From positions 248,001 to 312,000 of the forward strand of contig NZ_CP084883.1 of the NCBI RefSeq assembly GCF_013456555.2: a stretch of DNA of 64,000 nucleotides. The letters run 5' to 3'. Under the pieces are notes generated by a model. The model had not been told where the DNA came from, did no database searches, and saw only the letters and a program-made list of their open reading frames with translations. Of the stretch, positions 34,221 to 43,154 are shown piece after piece (the stretch's first letter is position 1; every line of letters begins with the position of its first letter). The position numbers were made by a program, and so were the translations under genes. Source of the DNA: Natrinema zhouii. Lineage in GTDB: Archaea; Halobacteriota; Halobacteria; Halobacteriales; Natrialbaceae.

Positions 34221-36185
34221 CTAGATCTCCGTGACTACTCCGTGGTCCCCTTCGATTGCCTGTGCGTCCTCGTCCAGCAGTGCCACGACGAGGTACGGCA
34301 CGTAGGATTCGAAGTATTCGACGAGGTCGGCGATTCGCTCCGAATCAATCGCCTCGAGCGAGTCGAGCAGCATGAACGGAACCGTCTCGTAAACGTCGTG
34401 AACGAGATAGCCGGCCAGCGCAAACACGAGGCCGGTCACTTCCCGTTCGCTCTCACTCAGGTGATCGATCGAATCCTCGTAGGCCGCGTCATCGTCGGTA
34501 CTTCGAACGATCGTGAGATCGAACGACGACTTCGTAACTTTCCGGCGGCCCTCGCGGACCTCGCGGCTGGTTCGATCGATCCAGATCCGATCTAAATTGG
34601 TATATCCGAGCGTCTCGAGCAGGTTCTCCATGTGCTCGTTGAACGCTTCGACTGCATTCTGTTCGATCTGGTCGATCCGTGTGCGGAGGCTCGTCAGTTC
34701 GTCGGTAACATCCTCGCGACGCGCTTCGAGTCCGTCGCGCCCCTCGAGTCGATCCTCGATCGTTGCGATCTCCTCCTCGACTTCGTCCCGCTCGCGCTCT
34801 TTTCGCTCGAGTTCGAACTCGAGTTGATTGACCTCCTTGTGCTGGTCGAGGACGTCGCTGTAGTCCTCCGTCTCCAACTCGTTGATCTCTCCTTCGAGTT
34901 TATCGACCGCATCGGTCAGCTTCTCGCGCTCGGCCGTCAGCTCCTCGAGTCGATCGCTCCGCCGGTCGATTTCGTCGTCAGTCGACTCGAGGCGGCGACG
35001 CGTCTGCTCGTACTCCGTCCGATTTTCCTCGATACTGGCGACTGCTTTCCGCCGGTCGTCGAGTTCGGCGCTGATCTCGGAGCGCTCCTCGAGGCGGTCC
35101 TCTCTCGCGGTCCGGAGCTGGTCGATGGTCATCTCGATCTGTTCTCGAGCGACTGCGGACCCACAGGTCCAACACGTGACCGTCTCTTCGTCCGCAAGCA
35201 ACTGATCCGTCACGGGTCCATCGTCCTCCTCATCGTGGCCCGCGTTCGGCTCGAACGAATTCGGCGCTTCGAGGAATTGCTCGTTGAACTGGATCGTGCT
35301 CTGAAGCTGCGAAATCTCCTCCGAGAGGTCGTCTTTCTCCTCCTGAAGCGTTTCTATTTCCGCCCGGAGTCGACTGATTTCCGACTCGTCGCCCGTCGAC
35401 AGCGAATCGAGTTGCTCCTGGATCTCCGTTCGTTCGGTCTCGAGCGCATCGATGCTCTCGCGTTCGGTGTCGATACGATCTCGGACTCGTTCGAGCTCGG
35501 ATCGCGTATCGCGCAGCTCCGCCAGCTTCGTTTCGAGTTCCGACTCCTCCTCTCGTCGCTCCTCGACGTCTACGTTGGTCTCCTCGAGTTGCGCTTGCGC
35601 CGTCTGGAGGTCGTCTCTGAGTTCGCTGATTTCGTCTGTCAACTGCGTCCGCTTCTCCTCGAGGGTGGGGAGTCGCTGCTCGAACTGGTCCAGTTCCTCC
35701 AGTTGCTCGTCGATCTCTCGCTTTCGTCGCTCACAGCGATCGATCTCGGCCTGAATCTCGTCAGTGTCGACCGGCCGCATGATCAGTTCCTGCAAATTGT
35801 CGCCCCGTGCGACGGCCCGTCTCGCCTCGTTCGATTCGAGCAGGAAGGCGAACAGATCGGCGAGTTCCGGATCCTCGAGGTAGGGATCGCCGTCGGTGGC
35901 GATCGCTCCGTTGCGACGGTGAAGTGTCCGCTGATAGCGTTCGTCGCCGAACTCGAGTGTAGCATGTCCCTCGTCAGCGTCGGCTTTGAGACTCACCTGT
36001 TCGCTTCCGAGCGCGGCCATGATCGCCTGTAACAGCGACGTCCGGTTCGTCGCGTTTCGACCGGAGAGAACCGTTATACCCCGCTGAAAGCTGACCTCGG
36101 TTTCGTCGATCCCTCCGATATTACTGACGGAAAGCTTCGCTTCCTTCGGAATTGATTGCTTCGCCGAATTCAGAGTAGTTCCCAT
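34221..36185 (-). CDS. Archaea-specific SMC-related protein (Rad50-like ATPase)
   Basis: A 654-residue protein, starting MGTTLNSAKQSIPKEAKLSV at 36185. The head shows a deviant Walker A, LSGRNATNRTSLLQAI, without the usual GKS/T lysine arrangement. Two long coiled coils run from about residues 150-310 and 380-500. They flank a hook segment TVTCWTCGSAV with a single CxxC, as in Rad50 zinc hooks. The C-terminal head has HLSESEREVTGLVFALAGY (ABC signature region) and FMLLDSLEAIDSERI (Walker B-like). It lies just downstream of rdfA on the same strand, a pairing typical of haloarchaea. A role in DNA organisation or cell-shape control is likely but unproven. Confidence 0.85.
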   Translation of the reverse strand: MGTTLNSAKQSIPKEAKLSVSNIGGIDETEVSFQRGITVLSGRNATNRTSLLQAIMAALGSEQVSLKADADEGHATLEFGDERYQRTLHRRNGAIATDGDPYLEDPELADLFAFLLESNEARRAVARGDNLQELIMRPVDTDEIQAEIDRCERRKREIDEQLEELDQFEQRLPTLEEKRTQLTDEISELRDDLQTAQAQLEETNVDVEERREEESELETKLAELRDTRSELERVRDRIDTERESIDALETERTEIQEQLDSLSTGDESEISRLRAEIETLQEEKDDLSEEISQLQSTIQFNEQFLEAPNSFEPNAGHDEEDDGPVTDQLLADEETVTCWTCGSAVAREQIEMTIDQLRTAREDRLEERSEISAELDDRRKAVASIEENRTEYEQTRRRLESTDDEIDRRSDRLEELTAEREKLTDAVDKLEGEINELETEDYSDVLDQHKEVNQLEFELERKERERDEVEEEIATIEDRLEGRDGLEARREDVTDELTSLRTRIDQIEQNAVEAFNEHMENLLETLGYTNLDRIWIDRTSREVREGRRKVTKSSFDLTIVRSTDDDAAYEDSIDHLSESEREVTGLVFALAGYLVHDVYETVPFMLLDSLEAIDSERIADLVEYFESYVPYLVVALLDEDAQAIEGDHGVVTEI

Positions 36186-36271
36186 ACGGGGACGTACTAA
36201 CTCCTCACAGATAGGTATTACCACTGCCTCTGGCGGCCATCTATGAGAGCAGATAGTGACGTCAGCTGGTA

Positions 36272-36919
36272 TTAGTCCTGACCCGTACTCGACTCGTGGC
36301 ACTGGCAGGTGCCCCGCTCGAGGAGTTCCCTGACGGTATACTCCTGGAGGCAGTCCTCGCAGGTCACCGTCACGGAGACGACGACGTCGAAGTCTCCGAT
36401 CTCGAGGATATCGTTGCGCTCGAGTTGTTCGACCGTACTCGTCGTCACCGCCGAGGTTCGATTCTGGAGCGCACCGAGTTTATCCGCACTCCGGTCGAGA
36501 CGATCCTCGTCGCTGGGTTCCTCGAGGGACGTCTCTAGACAGTCAGTCAGATGGTTATAGACCGTCTGGTGAGAGGTGAAGTCCGACTCTACCTGCTCGA
36601 TTGGGACGCCGTCGCGTTGTAGTTCGTTTCGAGTCTGTACTCGCGTTCCGCTACTGACATCGTCATCAGTGAGCAACCGGTACGTGTTCTCGACTTCTCC
36701 GTCCTTAATCGGAACGGCTGCCGTCTCGAGGGCGGCCTCGAGCACCCGCTGGTTCACGTATGTTGCGAGTTCGCGCGTGCTGTACTGCTCGCTTGCTTCG
36801 CCGGTCCAGTACTCGACGAGAGTTGTATCGAGTTCCGAGAGCTCGTATCGCGTCGTAATCCGACCGACTTTACACCCGCATGATGTACTCGATCCCGCTG
36901 AGGAGTTACTATCTGTCAC
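36272..36919 (-). CDS. rdfA: Rod-determining factor RdfA
   Basis: A 215-residue protein. The diagnostic N-terminus CGCKVGRITTRYELSELD (residues 14-31) and the region YRLLTDDDVSSGTRVQTRNELQRDG match haloarchaeal RdfA. The rest is SDFTSHQTVYNHLTDCL followed by a linker, then a C-terminal Cys-containing segment VTCEDCLQEYTVRELLERGTCQC that could bind zinc. In Haloferax volcanii RdfA is needed for rod-shaped cells. The start is the ATG at 36919; an 86-base gap separates it from the SMC-like gene, so they are probably co-transcribed. Confidence 0.88.
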   Translation of the reverse strand: MTDSNSSAGSSTSCGCKVGRITTRYELSELDTTLVEYWTGEASEQYSTRELATYVNQRVLEAALETAAVPIKDGEVENTYRLLTDDDVSSGTRVQTRNELQRDGVPIEQVESDFTSHQTVYNHLTDCLETSLEEPSDEDRLDRSADKLGALQNRTSAVTTSTVEQLERNDILEIGDFDVVVSVTVTCEDCLQEYTVRELLERGTCQCHESSTGQD

Positions 36920-37875
36920 TTTTGGACCATTAGTGCTCTTGTATAATTAATCTTTTGGGTTTATCCGTTCGATCGAATGATTTCAGGCTAGTTTCCCCGT
37001 CTGGGGATGATGACTAATGTATGGCTTTCCCCATGAATAGTACATTTTATTATAGGACTTGTCCCATTATGTATTATTGACGCTTTCCTGTTGCTTCCCT
37101 ATCTCGCTCAGTACTTCTGTGCAGAAGTGGATTTAGAGGGGTAGTTGCGAGCTTCAACGCCATCCAAAACTATACAATTGTATGGACGTAAATCCGGCGC
37201 GTAATTCTGAATGATAGTTCACAATCAATTTACCCTACGCGAACGTTTACGGATGTACATATGTAATATATCGCTTCGAACCGGTATTAAGGACGTATGT
37301 TTCGAGACAATCGGTCGAGATATTATGGGGGTGAAAGAGAACACCACCGGAAACTCGCGGTTTCGGCCACAAAGGTGGACTGTATCACTCCGTTCCCGAT
37401 AGGGGAATCCAAATCAAAACTGGTTCCGTCTCAAATCATCCGGGTACTAATGTTCTCGGCAACACCGGTGAACGGTTCCGTCAATACAATCTCGTTTCGG
37501 CGGAGAATACGCCGTCCGTCACTGATCCCCATCGTTTGCTTCATCGTCATTCCGAAATCGGGACAGCGTGAGTCCCGGGTTGGAACATAGCCCCGCGCCC
37601 TGCGTCGAATCCCGTTCCCAACAGCGAAACCGAACTCGTGAGTGACCACGTGATTGCAGAGAGACGCTCACCGATGACGAAGACGCTCGTCGGTGACCAA
37701 AACGCTTGCCGGTGACTACATGTGGTGGTCGATCACCGACTGAGGGCCCTCTCTATCTACATCTCATGCGATCCTGAACGACGGTGCTCGAGCAATCTGA
37801 AGGGCGTTCCCACCCGCAAAAGCGGCGCCCACGAGCGGCCCACTATCCGCGCTGTCATTCGGTCCGCTGCACGTT
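36920..37875. other. Long intergenic region (about 955 bases), no supported gene
   Basis: AT-rich near 36935-37080, then a mixed stretch. Short open frames at 37211-37649 show no recognisable domain, unusual composition and no good promoters. I see no RNA gene or clear repeat here. It may be the decayed boundary between the SMC/rdfA pair and the sugar-acid island. Confidence 0.4.
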
Positions 37876-38814
37876 CTATTCGATGAGAGATTCGATGTCG
37901 TCCTCGAGTCGGCTGTAGAGTTCTTCGGCTTTGCGCTCCTCTTCGGGCGCGAGCGGTCGGATCGGCTCTCGAACGTTGCCGCCGTTGAGTCCGGCGAGCT
38001 CGAGCCCTTTTTTGACCGCCGAGACGCTGACCGCGCCCTGAATCGAGTTTTCTTGTCCGGTCTCGTCTCGGAAGTTCTGGTAGGGAAGACAGATGTTCCG
38101 GAGTTGGGAGGCGCGCTCCCAGTCTCCCTCGGAGAGCGCGTCGAACAGTTCGAGCCCGATCTCGGGTCGGAAGTTGCTGACACCTGCCGAAAAGCCTTCC
38201 ACGCCCTCGGCCCAGAAGGAGACGGCGAACGGCTCCGCCAGCCCGTCGACCCAGACGACGTCGTCAGCCCCGGCGGCCACGCTCGCGCCGAGCTTTACCG
38301 GATCCTTCAGCGCGTACTTGATTCCGACGACACCCTCGACGCGGGTGAGACTGGCGAGGTATTCGATAGACGGATCGAAGCCACGGACGTAGGGGACGAG
38401 TGGTGACTCCGTAACCGAAGCGAGGCTCCGATAGTAGTCCAACAGGCCCTGTTCGTGTATATAGGTGTGATCGGGCGGCATGATCATCATCGCATCGACG
38501 CCGATGCGATCGTACGCACGAATCAGATCCTTCGCCTCCGGTGTACTTCCGCCGACGCCGGCGAGCGTGCAGGCGTCCGACGGGAGCGCGTCAACGCTCG
38601 TCTCAGTGACGCCGACGCGTTCGTCCTGTGAGAGGGAGTGATACTCGCTGATATTTGCTGTCGTCAGAAACGTCCGAATCCCTTTGTCGTATAGGTTCTG
38701 GGCGTTCTCCGCGATTTTCTCGTGTTCAATCTCGAGCTCATCGTCGAATGGTGTCAACAAACCGACAGCAACGCCTCGAAGACGGCTCCGTACCTGCTCA
38801 GCTGGCAATGACAT
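37876..38814 (-). CDS. DapA-family aldolase/dehydratase 1 (KDG/5-keto-4-deoxyglucarate type)
   Basis: A 312-residue member of the dihydrodipicolinate synthase superfamily, starting MSLPAEQVRSRLRGVAVGLLTPFDD at 38814. The Schiff-base Lys is in GVVGIKYALKDP and the loop Tyr region is VPYVRGFDPS. A close paralogue is at 56666-57592. Superfamily members cleave 2-keto-3-deoxy sugar acids or dehydrate and decarboxylate 5-keto-4-deoxyglucarate to 2-oxoglutarate semialdehyde. The aldehyde dehydrogenase next to it would take that semialdehyde to 2-oxoglutarate, so I prefer a role in uronate or sugar-acid oxidation over lysine synthesis. Confidence 0.85.
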   Translation of the reverse strand: MSLPAEQVRSRLRGVAVGLLTPFDDELEIEHEKIAENAQNLYDKGIRTFLTTANISEYHSLSQDERVGVTETSVDALPSDACTLAGVGGSTPEAKDLIRAYDRIGVDAMMIMPPDHTYIHEQGLLDYYRSLASVTESPLVPYVRGFDPSIEYLASLTRVEGVVGIKYALKDPVKLGASVAAGADDVVWVDGLAEPFAVSFWAEGVEGFSAGVSNFRPEIGLELFDALSEGDWERASQLRNICLPYQNFRDETGQENSIQGAVSVSAVKKGLELAGLNGGNVREPIRPLAPEEERKAEELYSRLEDDIESLIE

Positions 38815-38834
38815 AATAGCTGGATGTACTGCGC

Positions 38835-38845
38835 ACAATATAAAC
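38835..38845 (-). promoter_or_regulatory. TATA-like box of DapA-family gene 1
   Basis: GTTTATATTGT on the minus strand, centred about 26 bases before the ATG at 38814. This points to a leaderless transcript and supports the shorter start. Confidence 0.5.
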
Positions 38846-38987
38846 CCATCGCCTAAAACTGACCCGCATAGGACAGTTATCTCGAAGTCAGTAGATCGCG
38901 GCGTCGTTTCGTCGCTTCGAACCGAACGGTGAATCGATCGCCGAAACGAACCGAAATCGAACCGCGCTACAGGGGGTCGACGGCAGG

Positions 38988-40439
38988 TTAGTAGTTCATA
39001 TAGACCGTTTTCGTCGACGTGAAGAAGTCCAAGCCGGCGTCGCCCTGCTCGCGGTAGGTGTCCGTCGAGGACTCCTTGTAGCCGCCGAAGGGAACGTGTA
39101 GTTCGAGTCCGGTCGTCTTCTCGTTGACCTTCGCGACGCCCGACTCGACGTTCTCGGCGAACTGGTTGGCCTCGGTAAGGTCCTGCGTGACGATACTCGC
39201 CGAGAGTCCGTAGTCAACGTCGTTGGCGACCTGGAGGCCCTCCTCGAAGCTGCTGACCTTCAACACTGCCAGCACTGGCCCGAAGACCTCCTCTTGTGCG
39301 ATTCGCATGTCGTTTTCCACGTCGGCGAAGACGGTCGGCTCGACATAGTAGCCGTCGGCGTACTCGTCCTCGATGAGCGCGTCGCCACCGGCGACCAGTT
39401 TCGCACCCCCGTTTTCGGCGATGTCGATGTACTCGAGACTCCCCTCGAGTTCGCTCTCCGTCACGTGGGGGCCCATGTCTGGATCGTCCGTGCCCGGCCC
39501 GACCTCGAGATTCTCGGCGTAATCGGCGATGGCACCAACGAACTCGTCGTAGACGTCCTCGTGGACGATCGCACGGGAGGCCGCAGTACAGGACTGGCCC
39601 GTGGTTCCGAACGCCCCGACGCCGACGATGTCGACCGCCTCGTCGACGTCGGCGCTGGGCATGACGACCGTCGGGTTCTTGCCGCCCATCTCACACTGGA
39701 CGCGTTTGAGGTCGTCCGCGGCGGCCTGTGCGACGGCGGTCCCGACCTGCGTGCTCCCGGTGAAGGAGACGGCGTCGACACCCTCGTGGTCGGTCAGCAC
39801 GCCGCCGACCTCACTGCCGGAGCCGGTGACGTAGTTTGCGACGCCGTCGGGCAGTCCAGCCTCGTCGAGCGCCTCGATTAGCTTCCAAGAGACGGTCGGC
39901 GCCGCTGAGGCGGGCTTGAGGACGGCTGTGTTACCGGCCGCCAGCGCGGGTGCGAGCTTCCAGGCCGGGATCGCGATAGGGTAGTTCCACGGCGTGATCA
40001 GCGCGGCGGTTCCGAGCGGCTCGCGTTTGGTGTACAGGTTCTTGTCCTCGCCGCTGGGTGACTTGACAGTGCCGCCGAGGTCGCTGGCCTTCTGGGCGTA
40101 GTAGTAGAAGATGTCGATCGCACGCTGGACTTCACCGCCGGCTTCGCTGAGCGTCTTCCCCTCTTCTTTGGTCAGTGTCTCGGTCAGTTCGTCCTTCTGG
40201 TCTTCGAGAATCTGTGCCGTTTCCTTGAGGATCGCGCCGCGAGCCGGACCGGGCGTCGAGGCCCACTCGTCCTCGGCGGCGACCGCAGCCTCGACCGCTT
40301 CTTCGGCGTCTTCAGAAGTCGACGACTGGAACTCGCCGACGACCTCGGTCGTGTTTGCGGGATTCAGTACTTCGAACGTCTCTTCGGAACGTGATTCGAC
40401 CCACTCTCCATCGACGTAATTGCGATACGCTGTCGACAT
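38988..40439 (-). CDS. NAD(P)-dependent aldehyde dehydrogenase (2-oxoglutarate semialdehyde dehydrogenase-like)
   Basis: A 483-residue ALDH-superfamily enzyme. Key features are FTGSTQVGTAVAQ (cofactor loop), QCEMGGKNPTVV (general base Glu), and GTTGQSCTAASRAIVH (catalytic Cys). The family wording EEVFGPVLAVLKV is near the C-terminus. Haloarchaeal homologues oxidise 2-oxoglutarate semialdehyde (2,5-dioxopentanoate) or other aldehydes in pentose and sugar-acid pathways. It lies 173 bases upstream of the DapA-family gene on the same strand, and each appears to have its own promoter. Confidence 0.9.
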   Translation of the reverse strand: MSTAYRNYVDGEWVESRSEETFEVLNPANTTEVVGEFQSSTSEDAEEAVEAAVAAEDEWASTPGPARGAILKETAQILEDQKDELTETLTKEEGKTLSEAGGEVQRAIDIFYYYAQKASDLGGTVKSPSGEDKNLYTKREPLGTAALITPWNYPIAIPAWKLAPALAAGNTAVLKPASAAPTVSWKLIEALDEAGLPDGVANYVTGSGSEVGGVLTDHEGVDAVSFTGSTQVGTAVAQAAADDLKRVQCEMGGKNPTVVMPSADVDEAVDIVGVGAFGTTGQSCTAASRAIVHEDVYDEFVGAIADYAENLEVGPGTDDPDMGPHVTESELEGSLEYIDIAENGGAKLVAGGDALIEDEYADGYYVEPTVFADVENDMRIAQEEVFGPVLAVLKVSSFEEGLQVANDVDYGLSASIVTQDLTEANQFAENVESGVAKVNEKTTGLELHVPFGGYKESSTDTYREQGDAGLDFFTSTKTVYMNY

Positions 40440-41500
40440 TCGAGCTAGTTGTTTCGTCGTTCTCTATACGAACCTTCGTTTTCCGGCAATACTACTGGCA
40501 CCGGTGACAGCGGTCTCGCTGGTATGGACTCAGCGGGACGGAATGAAAAACCACTAATCAATGTAGAAGAACAAACCAAGGCGGTATCGGTTCCGCCGCC
40601 AGAGATTGAGACTTCGTATCGTCAGATCGCCGATTTCCTTCCGAGAACGTTGTCGCCGGAACGGTTCGTCGATCAACGGTTAGACGATACGGCAGCAAGT
40701 GGCACTGCCACATCGTTACCATGCGGATAACTGACCTGACCAGCGTGACCCGACAGCGACGACCTCATGCAGCAGCTGATCCACTTAGTCGACCTGCTCT
40801 ACTGACCTGCAGAATTGAGACTACGACTGGTGTCCGCGGCAGGTGCGAGCACATCGAACTGTATCAGCACTGATGGTCCGTCCCACTCGGAATATTCGTC
40901 CTCGAGGACGAGGAGGCCGATCTCGCACTCTCGAAACCGCCCTGCGGAGAAATTCGAAGGACAGATTTGCGATTTCGCCGTGCAGTCTGTGAGACCACGA
41001 CCCGATCGTCAGCGATCGGGACACCCAACGCTCTCGCAGTCGTCCTCGTCGCCTACATCTTGGTAACCCTCAATCGTCCCGTAGATGTCAGCGTGGTCGG
41101 GCCTGCAAGAATACACTTGACGGGACGAGGTCCGTTGGTGACCCTCTCCGAGAGCAGCAGGATGCTGGCGTCACGCTGACCCGAGAAACGCCACATAGTC
41201 CAGTTTCAGTATCGCAAAACCGTGATCAACTCGAGGAGGCTGAACTCGTTGATCGAGACGTTCCTGATTTAGTTACCGTGCCGATTGCAGATGAGTAGTG
41301 CTCTTGCAAGATAGTCACAGCGCGCACGCGTTGGTTCAATGTGGCTGATGTTCTTGAGACGGCCTATTACTGTAGTGACTGCGAAGATAGCATGTTGTTC
41401 CGGCTCCAATTGAAGATGTACACTCATCAACCGAACAGATCGAGAGAACCGGATGCCCCTAATAATTAGATTTATATCCCTCCGCCCCAATGGTGTGAGT
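40440..41500. other. Long intergenic region (about 1.06 kb) with coding debris
   Basis: No intact gene. A plus frame at 40524-40730 (starting MDSAGRNEKPLINVEEQ) and a minus frame at about 40810-40990 (containing FRECEIGLLVLEDEYSEWDG) have the codon and amino-acid character of haloarchaeal proteins but no known domain or complete form. A further plus fragment is at 41190-41300. I read these as worn-out gene pieces left of the TRAP operon. An AT-rich stretch precedes the operon start. Confidence 0.4.
41470..41477 (+). promoter_or_regulatory. TATA-like box of the TRAP operon
   Basis: ATTTATAT centred 27 bases before the ATG at 41501, implying a leaderless operon transcript. Confidence 0.55.
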
Positions 41501-42535
41501 ATGTCTGGCAAACAGACCACTGGGAAGGAGAGACGTTTAGGTAACATGACCCGTCGTCAAGCTGTCAAGATGGGAATTGGTGCATCCGGACTCGCGTCTC
41601 TTGCTGGGTGTATGGGTGGTGGCAGCGATGGAACGACCATCACCATGGCGAGCGTGATGGAAGAGGGAACCTCTCTAGTCTATGCGGGTAATCAATTCAA
41701 AGACCGCATCGAAGAGGAATCAGACGGAGACATCAGCGTCGAGTTCTCCTACGGCGGTTCGTACGGGTCAGAAACCGAAACGTTCGATCTGATGAATCAG
41801 GGTGCAGTTGATATGTACACCGGTGGGTCAGACGCTTACGACATGCACTCACCCGAGTACTACTTCTTCAACTCGCCGTTCGTCCTCGACAGTTTCGAGC
41901 ACCAGAAGCGGATCATGGAGTCGGACGAGTTCCAAGAAGAAGTGTACCCGTCCCTTGAGGAAGCAGGGATAAAGGTCGCCGGTCCTCGGGTCTACAGAGG
42001 GATGCGTCATTACACGTCGAACGAGCCAGTTCGTACTCCTGAGGACGTTCAAGGGATGGATCTACGGCTTCCGAGTCACGATTCATGGGTAAGTGCGTGG
42101 GAAGCCATCGGTGCGAGTCCATCACCGGTCTCACTCGATGAACTCTACTCCGGTCTTCAACAGGGTGTTGTTGAAGCTTCCGAAGGTCCACCAGCCCAAA
42201 TCGCCTCGCTTAGCCTCTGGGAAGTGCAGGACTACTACAGTAAAACGAGTCATCTTCCGCAGAGCGGGCAGATGTACGTCAGTACCAGTTTCTACGATGG
42301 ACTGGATCAGTCTCAACAGGATATGATCGACGAGATCGTCACTGAAGTTTCCGAAGAGGCAACCCAATGGGCCCGAGACTCGGAAGAAGAATTACTTACT
42401 GAGGCCGAAGAGGGCGGCATGGAAATCATCGAGGATGTCGACTCGGAGGCGTTCTATGAGGAAGCCTCCCCTGCTATCGAACAATTATTCGAAGAGAAGT
42501 ATGCGGGTTCGTGGGAGCAGTGGCGTGACATCTGA
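41501..42535 (+). CDS. dctP: TRAP transporter substrate-binding protein (DctP family)
   Basis: A 344-residue binding protein, starting MSGKQTTGKERRLG at 41501. A twin-arginine signal (MTRRQAVKMGIGASGLASLAG) ends in a lipobox LAGC, so it should be exported folded and lipid-anchored. The mature part has the DctP pattern, ending in the long helix and including the region GPRVYRGMRHYTSNEPVRTPEDVQGMDLRLP, where the substrate carboxylate-binding Arg lies. DctP proteins bind organic acids such as C4-dicarboxylates, sialic acid or uronates. It is the first gene of dctPQM. Confidence 0.92.
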   Translation: MSGKQTTGKERRLGNMTRRQAVKMGIGASGLASLAGCMGGGSDGTTITMASVMEEGTSLVYAGNQFKDRIEEESDGDISVEFSYGGSYGSETETFDLMNQGAVDMYTGGSDAYDMHSPEYYFFNSPFVLDSFEHQKRIMESDEFQEEVYPSLEEAGIKVAGPRVYRGMRHYTSNEPVRTPEDVQGMDLRLPSHDSWVSAWEAIGASPSPVSLDELYSGLQQGVVEASEGPPAQIASLSLWEVQDYYSKTSHLPQSGQMYVSTSFYDGLDQSQQDMIDEIVTEVSEEATQWARDSEEELLTEAEEGGMEIIEDVDSEAFYEEASPAIEQLFEEKYAGSWEQWRDI

Positions 42536-42592
42536 GTGAGCCAATCTCCCTGAATCGGTGCTATTATATTATCACGACCATTATTATTGAAC

Positions 42593-43153
42593 ATGGATAT
42601 CGACCAATCACTGGGATTGAAAAGAGATACATGGTACGACTGGGTTGTACTAAATGTAGCAACATTCATCTTTATTATGATGTTGGTACTGACAGCATTC
42701 CAGATACTCGTCCGTATTTTCAATCTTCCGGTCAGCGGAGGTGCATGGTGGACAGAGCCGCTCGCACGGTATATGCTCATAGTTGGGACATACGGCGGGG
42801 CTGCAGTCGCCTCCAGAAACGGCGAACATATTAAGATGACAATCGTCTCTACCCAACTCGAAAAACGATCTCCAGTGATCGGATCGATCGTCGATATCTT
42901 TGCACAGGTCTTGACGATTGTCTTCCTGATCATGTTGGGATATGCCGGCTTCCGTGCATCGCTTCAGAACTGGGATACGCCTATGATGGCTGTAGGCGAG
43001 GTACAACAGGGATGGATATACGGATCAATAACGGCCTTCATCGGGATGATGGTGTTCTACGAACTAGTCAATCTGCGCTCTCTACTAATGACAGCCAATT
43101 TTAGTCAACAACTCATGAACAAGGAAAACCGCGCGAACAAGGAGGGAGAATAA
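42593..43153 (+). CDS. dctQ: TRAP transporter small membrane subunit (DctQ family)
   Basis: A 186-residue membrane protein with four predicted helices: VVLNVATFIFIMMLVLTAFQILV, YMLIVGTYGGAAVASRN, VDIFAQVLTIVFLIMLGYAGF and WIYGSITAFIGMMVFYELV. The sequence AARNGEHI-like (here ASRNGEHIKM) between helices 2 and 3 is a conserved DctQ motif. The start is the ATG at 42593 rather than the TTG two codons earlier. It is 57 bases after dctP and ends one base before dctM. Confidence 0.9.
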   Translation: MDIDQSLGLKRDTWYDWVVLNVATFIFIMMLVLTAFQILVRIFNLPVSGGAWWTEPLARYMLIVGTYGGAAVASRNGEHIKMTIVSTQLEKRSPVIGSIVDIFAQVLTIVFLIMLGYAGFRASLQNWDTPMMAVGEVQQGWIYGSITAFIGMMVFYELVNLRSLLMTANFSQQLMNKENRANKEGE

Positions 43154-43154
43154 G

